Shown piece after piece: positions 1 through 8,473 of a DNA stretch of 37,788 bases (its first letter is position 1; the number at the start of each line of letters is the position of its first letter). The stretch comes from Bacteroidales bacterium. Its GTDB lineage: Bacteria; Bacteroidota; Bacteroidia; Bacteroidales; P3. Both the position numbers and the translations under genes were made by a program. The notes under the pieces were generated by a model. That model saw only the letters and a list, made by a program, of their open reading frames with translations. It was not told the origin of the DNA and searched no databases. The stretch lies in the NCBI GenBank assembly GCA_024400545.1, contig JAKSMO010000020.1, positions 1 through 37,788 of the forward strand, given 5' to 3'.

Positions 1-221
1 TTAAATCACTTTAGCTTTTCTGTCGCTTTTTTAGCCTTCGTACGCACAGCCTTGATTTTCTTTTTGTTTCGTTTTTCTTGTATCAAGACAAGAAAAATGA
101 AATAGGGTCATAGGGGCAACGCCCCTAAAACAAAAGATACGATGATACGATGATACGATTAAACGATTAGCGGCTCCCGCCCCCACAATCCACAATTCAC
201 AAATCACAAATCACAAAAAAC
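1..221. other. Intergenic stretch with two palindromes and a short tandem repeat
   Basis: No gene is supported here. The plus strand has a 15-bp imperfect hairpin (arms 67-81 and 88-102, one mismatch, 6-base loop). A perfect 7-bp hairpin with a three-base loop follows at once (TAGGGGC 111-117, GCCCCTA 121-127). Next come three tandem copies of GATACGAT (136-159) and an A/C-rich tract. A lysine-rich reading frame enters from the minus strand and stops at 6-8, but it has no start codon before the next in-frame stop, so I do not call it a gene. Confidence 0.6.
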
Positions 222-248
222 AAAAAAAGCAGCTCCAAAAGAACTGCT
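222..248 (-). terminator. Rho-independent terminator of tRNA-Ser
   Basis: Read on the minus strand, AGCAGTTC (248-241) pairs with GAGCTGCT (235-228) over eight base pairs, one of them G-U, around a 5-base loop. A run of T follows (complement of the A run 222-228). It lies 13 bases past the tRNA 3' end, where a terminator for a single-gene tRNA unit would be expected. Confidence 0.8.
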
Positions 249-260
249 CAATTTTTTTTG

Positions 261-345
261 CGGAGAGGGAGGGATTCGAACCCCCGGACCCTCGCAGGTC
301 AGCGGTTTTCAAGACCGTCGCAATCGACCACTCTGCCACCTCTCC
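261..345 (-). tRNA. tRNA-Ser, anticodon UGA
   Basis: An 85-base serine tRNA. The acceptor stem is GGAGAGG/CCTCTCC with discriminator G. The T arm has the loop TTCGAAT. The anticodon loop CTTGAAA (plus-strand 307-313) gives anticodon TGA at 309-311, reading UCN serine codons. A long variable arm (GACCTGCGAGGGTC region) marks it as a class II tRNA. No CCA is encoded, so the 3' end must be added enzymatically. It stands alone between its own promoter and terminator. Confidence 0.97.
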
Positions 346-394
346 AGTTGATTGTGAATGACTTGCGCCATTGCCACTCAACTTATATGTTTTG

Positions 395-424
395 CAAAGA
401 TACGAACTTTTTTTGAATTTCCAA
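395..424 (-). promoter_or_regulatory. Bacteroidota-type promoter for tRNA-Ser
   Basis: On the minus strand the -7 element TATCTTTG (402-395) matches TAnnTTTG, and a TTG -33 element (424-422) lies 19 bases upstream. Transcription would start near 388, about 43 bases before the mature tRNA. Confidence 0.75.
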
Positions 425-646
425 CATTTTTTTCACCCCAGCCGTTTTTTTCCGACCAGCGAAGCGAAAGAAAGAGCACCGGATAACCGCAATGCCTTCA
501 CCCCTCCCTCCGGCCAGCGGAGCAAAGCAAGCGCCTTTTGACGAGCCCAAAAAATTGTTAATGCGGCAGCCCTCTTGCATCATAAATATCATTATATAAA
601 AAAAAAATAGTACTTTTGCATTTTTGTATTTGAACACTCCCTAACT
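403..646. other. Region between the tRNA-Ser promoter and mfd with imperfect direct repeats
   Basis: No gene is supported. Two related segments, roughly CCGRCCAGCGRAGCRAARSAAG, lie at about 452-475 and 510-533. This is a short GC-richer diverged direct repeat in otherwise AT-rich DNA. The final bases hold a -7-like element for mfd. Confidence 0.4.
611..618 (+). promoter_or_regulatory. Possible -7 element of mfd promoter
   Basis: TACTTTTG matches the Bacteroidota -7 consensus TAnnTTTG and would start transcription about 20 bases before the mfd ATG. No convincing TTTG/TTG is seen at the usual 19-21 base distance upstream, so this is a half-site call. Confidence 0.5.
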
Positions 647-3600
647 ATGGTCCTTACAGACATCTACACCCAAGCCTCCATCGTGAAGGAACTTGCCGAT
701 AAGATAGCCCGCGGCAGCAACCGACTCCATGTGTCGGGACTGGTAGGCTCCATGCCTGCCATCGTAGCCTCGGCCGTCGCCAGCAACATGCCCGACTGCA
801 ACCAGCTGTTTATCGCCAACAACAAAGAGGAAGCCTATTACCTCCTCAACGATATCGAAACCCTCCTCGACGAAACCGAGGCCGAACTCGAACAAAAGCG
901 GGCGCTCCTCTTCCCCTCCTCTTACCGCAACCCCCGAAAAAACCGCCTCGTCGACGACGATGGCGCCGACCTTTTCGAAACCGACAATGCCAACATCATG
1001 CAGCGGAGCGAAGTAGTCAAACAGCTTGCCGCCGGCAAACCCCTCATGATTGTCACCTACCCCGAGGCCCTGTACGAAAAAGTCGTCTCCAGCCGCACCC
1101 TCACCCGCAACACCCTGCGCATCGCGCGCGGCGCACACATGTCCATGGACCATATTCTCGAAGTGCTGCAAGGCTACGGCTTCGAACGCGAAGACTTTGT
1201 CGTCGAGCCGGGCCAATTTGCCCTCCGCGGCGGCATCATCGATGTCTTTTCTTACGCCAACGACAACCCCTACCGCATCGAATTCTTCGACGACGAGGTC
1301 GACTCCCTCCGCACCTTCGACCCCGTCACCCAGCTCTCCATCAAGCAGTACGACCAAATCAGCATCCTCCCCAACATGCAGCGCCGCGCTGCCGACACCG
1401 TCACCATCGAAGAAAAAGTGTCGCTGCTCAAATACTTCGGCTCCAACGACCTAGTGTGGGTTCAAGGCCTCATGCTGGTGAGCGAAACCATCGAAACCCT
1501 CTTTGCCAAAGCCGCCAAGGATGCCGCCCACTACTCCTCGGCCAACGAATTCCTATCGGCCATGCTCAACTGCCGCATCATCGAGCTGGGCAACAGCGTT
1601 TATTTCACCAAAACCGAAAAACTGGTTTGCGATGCCGCCGTCCAGCCCGCCTTCAACAAGCAGTTCGATATGCTCATCAACACCCTCAACGAGTATCGCG
1701 AACGGCGCTACCGCATCATGATCACCGTGGCCAACGAGCAGCAGCAGCACCGCCTGGAGAAGGTTTTTTCCAGTGCCCAGTCGCAAGTTGACATTATCGC
1801 CATCGCCATGGGCAAGGGCATCGGCCAAAATCCCGTCCCCTCGAATGTGGAATTTCTGCAAGTGTCGCTCCGCAACGGCTTCATCGACCACCAGGAGCAC
1901 CTCGTCTGCTTCACCGACCACGAGATTTTCGAACGCTACCACAAATACACCGTTCGCGACCTCCGCGACAACCACCAGGCCCTCACCCTAAAAGAACTCT
2001 TCGAGCTCAAGCCCGGCGATTTCGTCACCCATATCGACTATGGCGTCGGCCGTTTCAGCGGACTCGAAAAAATCACCAACAACGGCCACACCCAGGAGGT
2101 CATCCGCCTCAACTACAAAAACAACGACACCCTGTATATCAGCATCCACGGCCTCCACAAAATCAGCCGCTATGTAGGCAAGGAGGGCACCGCACCCACA
2201 CTCAACCGCCTCGGCTCCAACACCTGGCAGGTGCTCAAGCAAAAAACCAAGAAACAGGTCAAAGACATCGCCAAAGACCTCATTGCCCTCTACGCCAAAC
2301 GCAAAGCCTCGCAAGGCTTCGCCTACAGCGCCGACAGCTATCTGCAAGAGCAGCTCGAAGCCTCCTTCTTCTACGAAGACACCCCCGACCAGCTCAAAGC
2401 CACCCAAGATGTCAAGCGCGACATGGAGGGGCGCTCACCCATGGACCGCCTCGTGTGCGGCGATGTGGGCTTCGGCAAAACCGAGGTGGCCATCCGCGCC
2501 GCCTTCAAAGCCGTGTGCGACTCCAAGCAGGTGGCCGTGCTCGTACCCAACACCATCCTGGCCTTCCAGCATTTCAACACCTTCAGCGAACGCCTCAAAG
2601 GACTCCCCGTCAACATCGACTACCTCAACCGCTTCCGCACCACCAAAGAGAAAAACGCCATCTACAAAAAGGTCGAAGAGGGCAAGCTCGACATACTCAT
2701 CGGCACCCACGCCATCACCAACAAGAACCTCAAGTTCAAAGACCTGGGGCTCCTCATCATCGACGAGGAGCAGAAGTTCGGCGTCGCCGCCAAAGAAAAA
2801 CTCCGCCAGATGAAGGTGAATGTCGACTGCCTCACCCTCACCGCCACCCCCATACCGCGCACCCTCCAATTCTCGCTCATGGGCGCCCGCGACCTCAGCG
2901 TCATCCGCACCGCACCCCCCAACCGGCAGCCCATCCAAACCGAGTTGTGCAACTTCGACGAAGAGGTTATCCGCGATGCCGTCCGCTACGAACTCTCCCG
3001 CGGCGGCCAGGTGTTCTTCGTCAGCAACCGCGTAGAAAACCTGCCCGAAATGGCCGGACTCGTCTCGCGCCTCGTGCCCGATGCCCGCGTGGCCATGGCC
3101 CACGGCCAGATGGACGGCAAGGAGGTGGAGCGCACCATGCTCTCCTTCCTCGAAGGCGATATCGACATCCTGGTGGCCACCTCGCTCATCGAAAACGGAC
3201 TCGATATCCCCAACGCCAACACCATCATCATCAACAACGCCCACCAAATCGGCCTCAGCGACCTCCACCAGATGCGCGGCCGCGTCGGCCGCAGCAACAA
3301 AAAAGCCTTCTGCTACCTGCTCATCCCCTCCTACAGCATGCTCACCGACGAGGCGCAGAAACGCCTCCGGGCCATCGAAGAATTCTCCACCATCGGCAGC
3401 GGACTCAACATCGCCATGCGCGACCTCGACATCCGGGGTGCCGGCAACATCCTCGGTGCCGAACAAAGCGGCTTTATCAGCGACATCGGCTACGACATGT
3501 ACCACAAAATCCTCAACGAAGCCATCGAAGAACTGAAAGAAACCGAATTCAAAGACCTCTTCCAGCAGGAAATCGAAGAAAAGCAAGAGTATGTAAAAGA

Positions 3601-4066
3601 GTGCGTTATCGAAACCGACCTCGAAGTGCTGCTGCCCGACGACTATGTGTCCAGCGTAAGCGAGCGCCTGCTCCTCTACAAAGAGCTCAACGACCTCAAC
3701 ACCGAGGAGGAACTCGACCGCTACCGCCACCGGCTCATCGACCGCTTCGGCCCCATACCGCGCCCCACCGAAGAGCTTATCCAAACCATCACCATGCGCA
3801 AGATGGCCAAAGACTTCGGCATCGAAAAACTGGTCATGAAAGGGGGGCGGATGGTGTGTCATTTTTCCGCCAACCAGGAGAACCCCTTCTACAAGTCGCC
3901 CAACTTCTTCCGCATGCTCCGTTATGCCCAAGCCAACGAAACCACCATGCACCTGAAAGAAACCGCCGAGCGCCTCACCCTAGTAGTCGACAACGTGCGC
4001 AGCATCCAATCCGCCATCGCCCGCGTCCACGAAATGGTAACCCCACCCCAAAAAGCAGCACAATAA
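647..4066 (+). CDS. mfd: Transcription-repair coupling factor Mfd
   Basis: A 1139-aa SF2 DNA translocase that removes RNA polymerase stalled at lesions and recruits UvrA. Its length matches the family (about 1150 aa). The N-terminal third is UvrB-like. An RNA-polymerase-interacting CarD-like domain spans about residues 450-515 (GDFVTHIDYGVGRF). The translocase domains carry Walker A GDVGFGKTE (Lys611), a DEEQ box at 706-709, the TATPIPRTL motif, and motif VI QMRGRVGRS near 875-885. A TRG segment (LDIRGAGNILGAEQSGF) lies near 920-950, followed by the C-terminal UvrA-interaction domain. The ATG at 647 gives the expected N terminus and closely follows a -7-like element. The gene is monocistronic here. 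Its codons end strongly in C, unlike the ribosomal genes, which leaves long open antisense frames that are not genes. Confidence 0.98.
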   Translation: MVLTDIYTQASIVKELADKIARGSNRLHVSGLVGSMPAIVASAVASNMPDCNQLFIANNKEEAYYLLNDIETLLDETEAELEQKRALLFPSSYRNPRKNRLVDDDGADLFETDNANIMQRSEVVKQLAAGKPLMIVTYPEALYEKVVSSRTLTRNTLRIARGAHMSMDHILEVLQGYGFEREDFVVEPGQFALRGGIIDVFSYANDNPYRIEFFDDEVDSLRTFDPVTQLSIKQYDQISILPNMQRRAADTVTIEEKVSLLKYFGSNDLVWVQGLMLVSETIETLFAKAAKDAAHYSSANEFLSAMLNCRIIELGNSVYFTKTEKLVCDAAVQPAFNKQFDMLINTLNEYRERRYRIMITVANEQQQHRLEKVFSSAQSQVDIIAIAMGKGIGQNPVPSNVEFLQVSLRNGFIDHQEHLVCFTDHEIFERYHKYTVRDLRDNHQALTLKELFELKPGDFVTHIDYGVGRFSGLEKITNNGHTQEVIRLNYKNNDTLYISIHGLHKISRYVGKEGTAPTLNRLGSNTWQVLKQKTKKQVKDIAKDLIALYAKRKASQGFAYSADSYLQEQLEASFFYEDTPDQLKATQDVKRDMEGRSPMDRLVCGDVGFGKTEVAIRAAFKAVCDSKQVAVLVPNTILAFQHFNTFSERLKGLPVNIDYLNRFRTTKEKNAIYKKVEEGKLDILIGTHAITNKNLKFKDLGLLIIDEEQKFGVAAKEKLRQMKVNVDCLTLTATPIPRTLQFSLMGARDLSVIRTAPPNRQPIQTELCNFDEEVIRDAVRYELSRGGQVFFVSNRVENLPEMAGLVSRLVPDARVAMAHGQMDGKEVERTMLSFLEGDIDILVATSLIENGLDIPNANTIIINNAHQIGLSDLHQMRGRVGRSNKKAFCYLLIPSYSMLTDEAQKRLRAIEEFSTIGSGLNIAMRDLDIRGAGNILGAEQSGFISDIGYDMYHKILNEAIEELKETEFKDLFQQEIEEKQEYVKECVIETDLEVLLPDDYVSSVSERLLLYKELNDLNTEEELDRYRHRLIDRFGPIPRPTEELIQTITMRKMAKDFGIEKLVMKGGRMVCHFSANQENPFYKSPNFFRMLRYAQANETTMHLKETAERLTLVVDNVRSIQSAIARVHEMVTPPQKAAQ

Positions 4067-4486
4067 AGCGTCATCACACCCGCACACAAACAACGCTCGA
4101 ACGAACCCCAAAGCAGGAATATCCGGAATGCCGTGCACTGAAAAAGTTGACTCTTTCAAACAGAGTTAATATGTTCAAGTATCACACAAAAGTAATGGAG
4201 AAGTATTACGACTTAGTGGTCAACATGTACCGTGCAGTCTGCTCGACACGTACAATTTTAACTTACTGTTGTATTGACTGATATGAGCTGAATCTGTGTA
4301 ACCGGACTGGCCATTAACTGATTCAGTCAGCAAGTTATCCAATGGCTATGAATCTTATAGCGAAGCGGCTGACACAGAGTTCTTTTTGATGAATTTGCTA
4401 ACTTTGTCCAGCTTGATGGGTTTTGGGGGGTACCCAAAGTGGTTCTGCCTGCCTTTTTGGGGGGGGCATCGGGCATCCTAGTTCTT
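4067..4486. other. Gap between convergent mfd and the IgGFc-like gene
   Basis: No gene is supported in these 420 bases. I see nested inverted repeats: GACTGA (4276-4281) with TCAGTC (4323-4328), and inside them CTGAATC (4288-4294) with GATTCAG (4320-4326). There is also a small ACTCT/AGAGT repeat near 4150. No hairpin followed by a T run is evident for either convergent gene. Confidence 0.5.
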
Positions 4487-6682
4487 CTATCTCAGCAGTG
4501 TGATGGCGCCGAATTTCTTCTGCAGGGCATCCGGTTCTGCTAAAGTGCGGTAGAGTATCAAATATACGTAGGCATCCTGCTTGCATGGGGAGCCATCTTT
4601 TGTGCCGTCCCACCATTCGGTCAGACCGTCAAATTCTGTTAAGAACATTCCCCATCTGTTGTATATTAGCACTTTGGCTTCTAGGATATTATAACATTTG
4701 GGCGCAAAGCGGTTGTTGGTTTCCAGCGAAGGTGTGAACACATTGGGCACCCAGATGGAGACATCGCCAGCGTTGCATGTTTTCACATTCACAAACAGAT
4801 TTTCTATGCTGTCGGCCCCATGGATGTTTGTGAAAGAAAGTCTAGCATAAAGATTGTCCATATCAAACCGTGCGCCGTGCCATTCGAGGGGGAGTGCAAA
4901 ATCGCATATTGTGGTGTCGTACGACATGCTATCGTTCTGCCACACGAAAAGGTGGTATGACTCGATGCTATCGCAGTGGTCGACAATGGTATAATGCTGA
5001 ATAAGGTCACCCTCCACTGCCTCATTATAGGTGTTTCCCTCATGAAAATGTGGAAGATTTGGCTCGGCTACAGTGTCGTGAACATCAAATAGATAGGTTG
5101 GATGAACCACGATACAGGTGCTCAGCGTGTCATATTTCAGGAGATTCTCTATCGTGTCGCTGATATATTCCACATTTACCACTAGGTCATATTGCCCGGG
5201 CTCTGCAAATGCATGCCTCAATGGATTGGTCTCGCCCAGTGGGCTGCCGTCGGCCAGCTGCCACTCGGTGCGTTCCACCCTGCCGCCGGGCTCCACCACG
5301 GCAATTTCCACAGAGTCGCCAACACACGACTGGGTGCAATCCTCTGTGTATTCGCCATTTACATGAAGTATGGGTTCTGTTAGGTTCTTTGCTGCAATAC
5401 CAACCGTATAGCCGTAGCTATCTCTAACCCCGGTGCCATAGGTGTAGGCAATAAATCCCTCTTGCGAATAGTCGATAATCGTATGCTTGCCCGAATTAAT
5501 CGACATCTGGGCATATCCATAGTCACTGTTGTTAGGCAGGGGTGAAAAATCGTTGGCGTGAGATACTCCGTCGATAGTGATGCTGCTTGCCGACGACATT
5601 TTGGCAACCACTGTAAGGTAATGATGTATGATATGTCCCTCAGTTACAGTGGGGAAGGAGATCCGCTCAATGGCTTGTTCCAAGGGTGGGATGGTGGTCA
5701 TGGATGGGTCGCCATAGAAGACTGCGTTGCGGCTGGCGAAATAGACATACGTCATGGCGGGCTTGCTTGTTACGATTTCATCCACAGCCGAGGGGGCGCT
5801 CATTTTGTATTCCCAAGTCTGACCGCTGTTCAGCACGGTTTGCAGGGAGTCGTTGATTCTGACCTCGCAGTTGTTTTCCTTGGATGTGATGCGCACATAG
5901 TCGCACAATGAAGTATTTGAGCCTACAACCACGAAATGCTTGCCCCAGTAGCAGGTGGGGGTTGCTTGTTCTACCACATGGTCACAGGAAAATAATCTGG
6001 AACCGTCAGGAACATACACACATGAGTTGCCATTGAACACGGCAATCCGCTTGCCGTCGCGAGCGTGGATTCGTGTGCCGGAGAGGTCGTCAAGATCAAT
6101 GCCTCGTATCTGGCACATCTGGCCTGCCTTTGGAATAGTGAGCGTATAGCTTTGGCCATCCTCAAACCCTTCAGCATTGCCCAACATATTGATGTCCACC
6201 ACAGTGCTATCCAATACGGCTACGATGGCAAACTCGCTGCTGTAGCGGTCCGGCGGATAGGTCTGCACCATATAATCGTCACGCAACAAGCGGGTTGGCA
6301 ATATATAGGTGAAGTCCATGCTAGGATTGCCTCGGGTCATTGCATACAGCGAAATGTCGGCTGTGCTGGTCACGTGGATGCCCTTGTTCACCATCACGCC
6401 AGACGATGTGGTGTGGGCCTCGCTCAGCGGCACCCACAGTCGGCAAATGGTGTTAGGCGACACATTGACGGTGCTGGACCACGAGGTGTTGGGGTTGGTG
6501 GCGGTCATGGAGCAAGAGATGGATGATGTGGCAAAAAGGCAGTACGACAAATCGCCCATGGCTGAGTCCTCGGCATCCATAAAGGCCACCCAGAAGTCGT
6601 CGCCTGTAGTATTTCTGACCTGGGCGAATGCGCTTGATGCCATCAGAGTTAGAATAGTGCACAAACATAATATTCTTTTCAT
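4487..6682 (-). CDS. Secreted IgGFc-binding-like protein with type B T9SS sorting domain
   Basis: A 731-aa exported protein. Residues 1-20 are a signal peptide ending ASSAFAQ. Roughly 25-420 resemble the IgGFc-binding N-terminal family of mucin/FcGBP-like adhesins: GDDFWVAF at the start, RDDYMVQTYPP near 130, then a segment with AVFNGNSCVYVP and CYWGKHFVVV. About 450-510 looks like a PKD domain (GQYDLVVNVEY). The last 85 or so residues form a gliding-motility-type C-terminal domain (VPNVFTPS near 645, IYNRWGMFL, WWDGTKDG, DAYVYLILYR). That is the type B T9SS signal, used for export across the outer membrane and retention at, or release from, the surface. No promoter was found in the 233-bp gap upstream, so it may be cotranscribed with the 245-aa gene. 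An adhesive role is inferred from the family. Confidence 0.92.
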   Translation of the reverse strand: MKRILCLCTILTLMASSAFAQVRNTTGDDFWVAFMDAEDSAMGDLSYCLFATSSISCSMTATNPNTSWSSTVNVSPNTICRLWVPLSEAHTTSSGVMVNKGIHVTSTADISLYAMTRGNPSMDFTYILPTRLLRDDYMVQTYPPDRYSSEFAIVAVLDSTVVDINMLGNAEGFEDGQSYTLTIPKAGQMCQIRGIDLDDLSGTRIHARDGKRIAVFNGNSCVYVPDGSRLFSCDHVVEQATPTCYWGKHFVVVGSNTSLCDYVRITSKENNCEVRINDSLQTVLNSGQTWEYKMSAPSAVDEIVTSKPAMTYVYFASRNAVFYGDPSMTTIPPLEQAIERISFPTVTEGHIIHHYLTVVAKMSSASSITIDGVSHANDFSPLPNNSDYGYAQMSINSGKHTIIDYSQEGFIAYTYGTGVRDSYGYTVGIAAKNLTEPILHVNGEYTEDCTQSCVGDSVEIAVVEPGGRVERTEWQLADGSPLGETNPLRHAFAEPGQYDLVVNVEYISDTIENLLKYDTLSTCIVVHPTYLFDVHDTVAEPNLPHFHEGNTYNEAVEGDLIQHYTIVDHCDSIESYHLFVWQNDSMSYDTTICDFALPLEWHGARFDMDNLYARLSFTNIHGADSIENLFVNVKTCNAGDVSIWVPNVFTPSLETNNRFAPKCYNILEAKVLIYNRWGMFLTEFDGLTEWWDGTKDGSPCKQDAYVYLILYRTLAEPDALQKKFGAITLLR

Positions 6683-6915
6683 AAGTAGACGATCTCTTTA
6701 ATTAAACCATTAATCCGCGTGCATAAAATGCGATATTGCGTATTTTCCTTATATAAGTGTCAAAAGTGCCGATTTCGTCACCCCCGATGTAAATATAATT
6801 AACATTCTATATTTGACAATTATATTGGAATCAGTCGTTTGGATATTTTTTTCAAATGTCATATTTAACATTCTGCCCTTGGCTATCTGATGACGCATTA
6901 GCTCAGTTGCCGAAC

Positions 6916-7653
6916 CTAGTTGACATTCCACTTCAGCATCAGCATAGAGGAGATTGCTGCGGCGAGAACTATCTGACGTTCAGGGGCGAGAGTGGTGTCG
7001 ATCCATGCCCAGCCTTTGCCGTCGGAGTTAACAGATGCCACGAGTGTGTCGCCATCATAGATGTTGTAATAGAAGTTGGCCCGCATGAGCATCACATCGA
7101 GGCTGTTGGAATAGTTGCGACCACGGATAAGGTATTGCATATCAGTGTTCTCATGGTAAATAAAACCGCAGTCGAAATCCTCATCGCTGAAAGATGTGTT
7201 CATGGCCATTGTCCAGACCCCTTCCACGGGGTCATCAATCGTTGCGGTGTAATCCAAGCCTTTGTCCAGATTGTTGTGGTTGCCGATAACCTTCACAAAC
7301 TTAGCGATATCATCAATGTTCAAATCCTGTCGTGCCTTCACCTTGATGGCCATGTCGCCCAGCAGCTGTTTGAAACGAAATTTGGCACCTCGGTTGAGCG
7401 AGACGGACATCACAACTGTCTCGTTAGTAGACGCATGGACGCGTGAGGTTTTGAAATTGCCGAAACTGATCACATGCCTTAGCCCCATATAGGCGGCTCC
7501 CGTGGCCGGCCAGAGGGAGATTGAGGAGTCTGTTGCCTCGGCCACATTGGCTGAACGAGAATAGGTTCTTGAAATTTGTGCGCTAGCAGGCATCAGCAGA
7601 ACTGCTGTCAGAAGTATTGCAATAATACACTTTTTATTAATCATAATATTCAT
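6916..7653 (-). CDS. Secreted protein of unknown function
   Basis: A 245-aa protein I do not recognise. It starts with a clear signal peptide (IIAILLTAVLLMPASAQ, cleavage near residue 26), so it is exported. There is no lipobox cysteine and no T9SS tail. The mature part looks mostly beta-stranded and mixed in charge, with a segment reading GVWTMAMNTSF and a short hydrophobic end (IVLAAAISSMLML) that could be a strand or membrane-contacting helix. Two starts are possible (Met1 at 7653 or Met4 at 7644), and the signal peptide works with either. A good promoter lies 43 bases upstream. It precedes the IgGFc-like gene on the same strand by 233 bp and could be the first gene of that unit. Confidence 0.85.
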   Translation of the reverse strand: MNIMINKKCIIAILLTAVLLMPASAQISRTYSRSANVAEATDSSISLWPATGAAYMGLRHVISFGNFKTSRVHASTNETVVMSVSLNRGAKFRFKQLLGDMAIKVKARQDLNIDDIAKFVKVIGNHNNLDKGLDYTATIDDPVEGVWTMAMNTSFSDEDFDCGFIYHENTDMQYLIRGRNYSNSLDVMLMRANFYYNIYDGDTLVASVNSDGKGWAWIDTTLAPERQIVLAAAISSMLMLKWNVN

Positions 7654-7695
7654 TTTCAGATTGATATAATGTGTTTGCTATGTTACTTGTTTTTG

Positions 7696-7726
7696 CAAAG
7701 ATACATTTTTTTAGCCACATGAACAA
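7696..7726 (-). promoter_or_regulatory. Bacteroidota-type promoter for the 245-aa secreted protein
   Basis: On the minus strand a TTG -33 element (7726-7724) is followed after 20 bases by TATCTTTG (7703-7696). The predicted start near 7689 gives a leader of about 36 bases. Confidence 0.75.
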
Positions 7727-7947
7727 TTATTTTTTGTCGGCGGAGTGTACCAAATAAGTTTGACACTATCATGACCATAATAAAGGACCAGGAAAATCTG
7801 AATTCAACCAACAAACGCCACAGGGCTGCCCCAGTTGGCTAGTCCCCAAGGCAGAGTATTTTCGCAACATATTGTGGGTTATATTATTATCAAACAGGAA
7901 TCGTGCCAAGCAACCAGCCTGACTATTTTGCCAATGTGATCGGTTAG

Positions 7948-7990
7948 ACGGCATCTTTCACCACATTACAATGCAGCAATTGCCCTCTGC
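7948..7990 (-). repeat. Diverged direct repeat, copy 1
   Basis: About 43 bases starting ATCGGTTAGACGGC and containing ACATTACAAT. It matches copy 2 near 8324-8366 at about 35 of 43 positions, and weaker similarity (GACTATTTTGCCA) continues on the low-coordinate side. Read on the minus strand it encodes CNVVKDAV followed by a stop. Confidence 0.55.
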
Positions 7991-8013
7991 CATCGCTCTG
8001 GCTTCGTCCATTC

Positions 8014-8076
8014 TACGGGGATCCTACGGGGTTGCTTCGCTCTATGAGGACGGACAGACCCCGTAGAATCCCCGTA
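8014..8076. repeat. 19-bp inverted repeat with internally doubled arms
   Basis: Arm 8014-8032 and arm 8058-8076 are complementary at 18 of 19 positions around a 25-base loop. Each arm itself contains the heptamer TACGGGG (or its complement) twice, so the structure could slip between registers. No T run follows on either strand, so it is not an ordinary terminator. It may be a REP-like or MITE-like palindrome. Confidence 0.7.
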
Positions 8077-8323
8077 ATATGAGCGGGGGTAGGGCGGATT
8101 TACTATCGCTTCAATGATAATTCGATTTACCGATTACCGGCCGCCCCATCAAATCAACAACAATCCGTTGCAGCAGATTTTTATGCATTCATGATTTTCA
8201 ATACGACAACTCATTAATGCCTATCGAACTGATCATTTATTAACTTGTATAATTCCAAAATGTTCCAAATCTCGTCAACGAACGTTTTCGTTAAGCCGAG
8301 AGAAAAGACTATTTGCCAGAATC

Positions 8324-8366
8324 ATCGGTAAGATTGCGTCTTTCACTACATTACAATACGTCAATT
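8324..8366 (-). repeat. Diverged direct repeat, copy 2
   Basis: Partner of the 7948-7990 copy, about 380 bases away. Read on the minus strand it encodes CNVVKDAI and then stays open for about 20 more codons before a stop. Several differences from copy 1 are synonymous (GTG/GTA, GAT/GAC, GCC/GCA). Confidence 0.55.
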
Positions 8367-8442
8367 ATATCGCAGGCAAACCCTTTGGCCAAGTCAAATA
8401 TGCCCTAGATTAATTCCGCCAACGGGTGGTTACCTATAGAAA

Positions 8443-8473
8443 TGTGTCAATGTGTCAAAGTGTCATGTGTCAT
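8443..8473. repeat. Short TGTGTCAA-type tandem repeat
   Basis: Two exact 8-base TGTGTCAA units (8443-8458) are followed by two degenerate ones (AGTGTCAT, GTGTCAT). Confidence 0.55.

Noticed and set aside
6-110. Lysine-rich minus-strand frame ending at 6-8
   Set aside because: There is no start codon before the next in-frame stop and no family resemblance. It falls in a palindrome-rich intergenic region.
136-159. GATACGAT triplicate as a CRISPR or iteron array
   Set aside because: Only three 8-base units with no spacers, no cas genes and no replication gene nearby.
2435-3952. 505-codon open frame antisense to mfd
   Set aside because: It is the complement of C-ending codons in a well-conserved gene. 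Its translation is Val/Gly/Asp-rich low-complexity sequence with no signal peptide or domain.
4400-4407. TAACTTTG as a plus-strand promoter element
   Set aside because: It has no -33 partner at the right distance and no plus-strand gene downstream.
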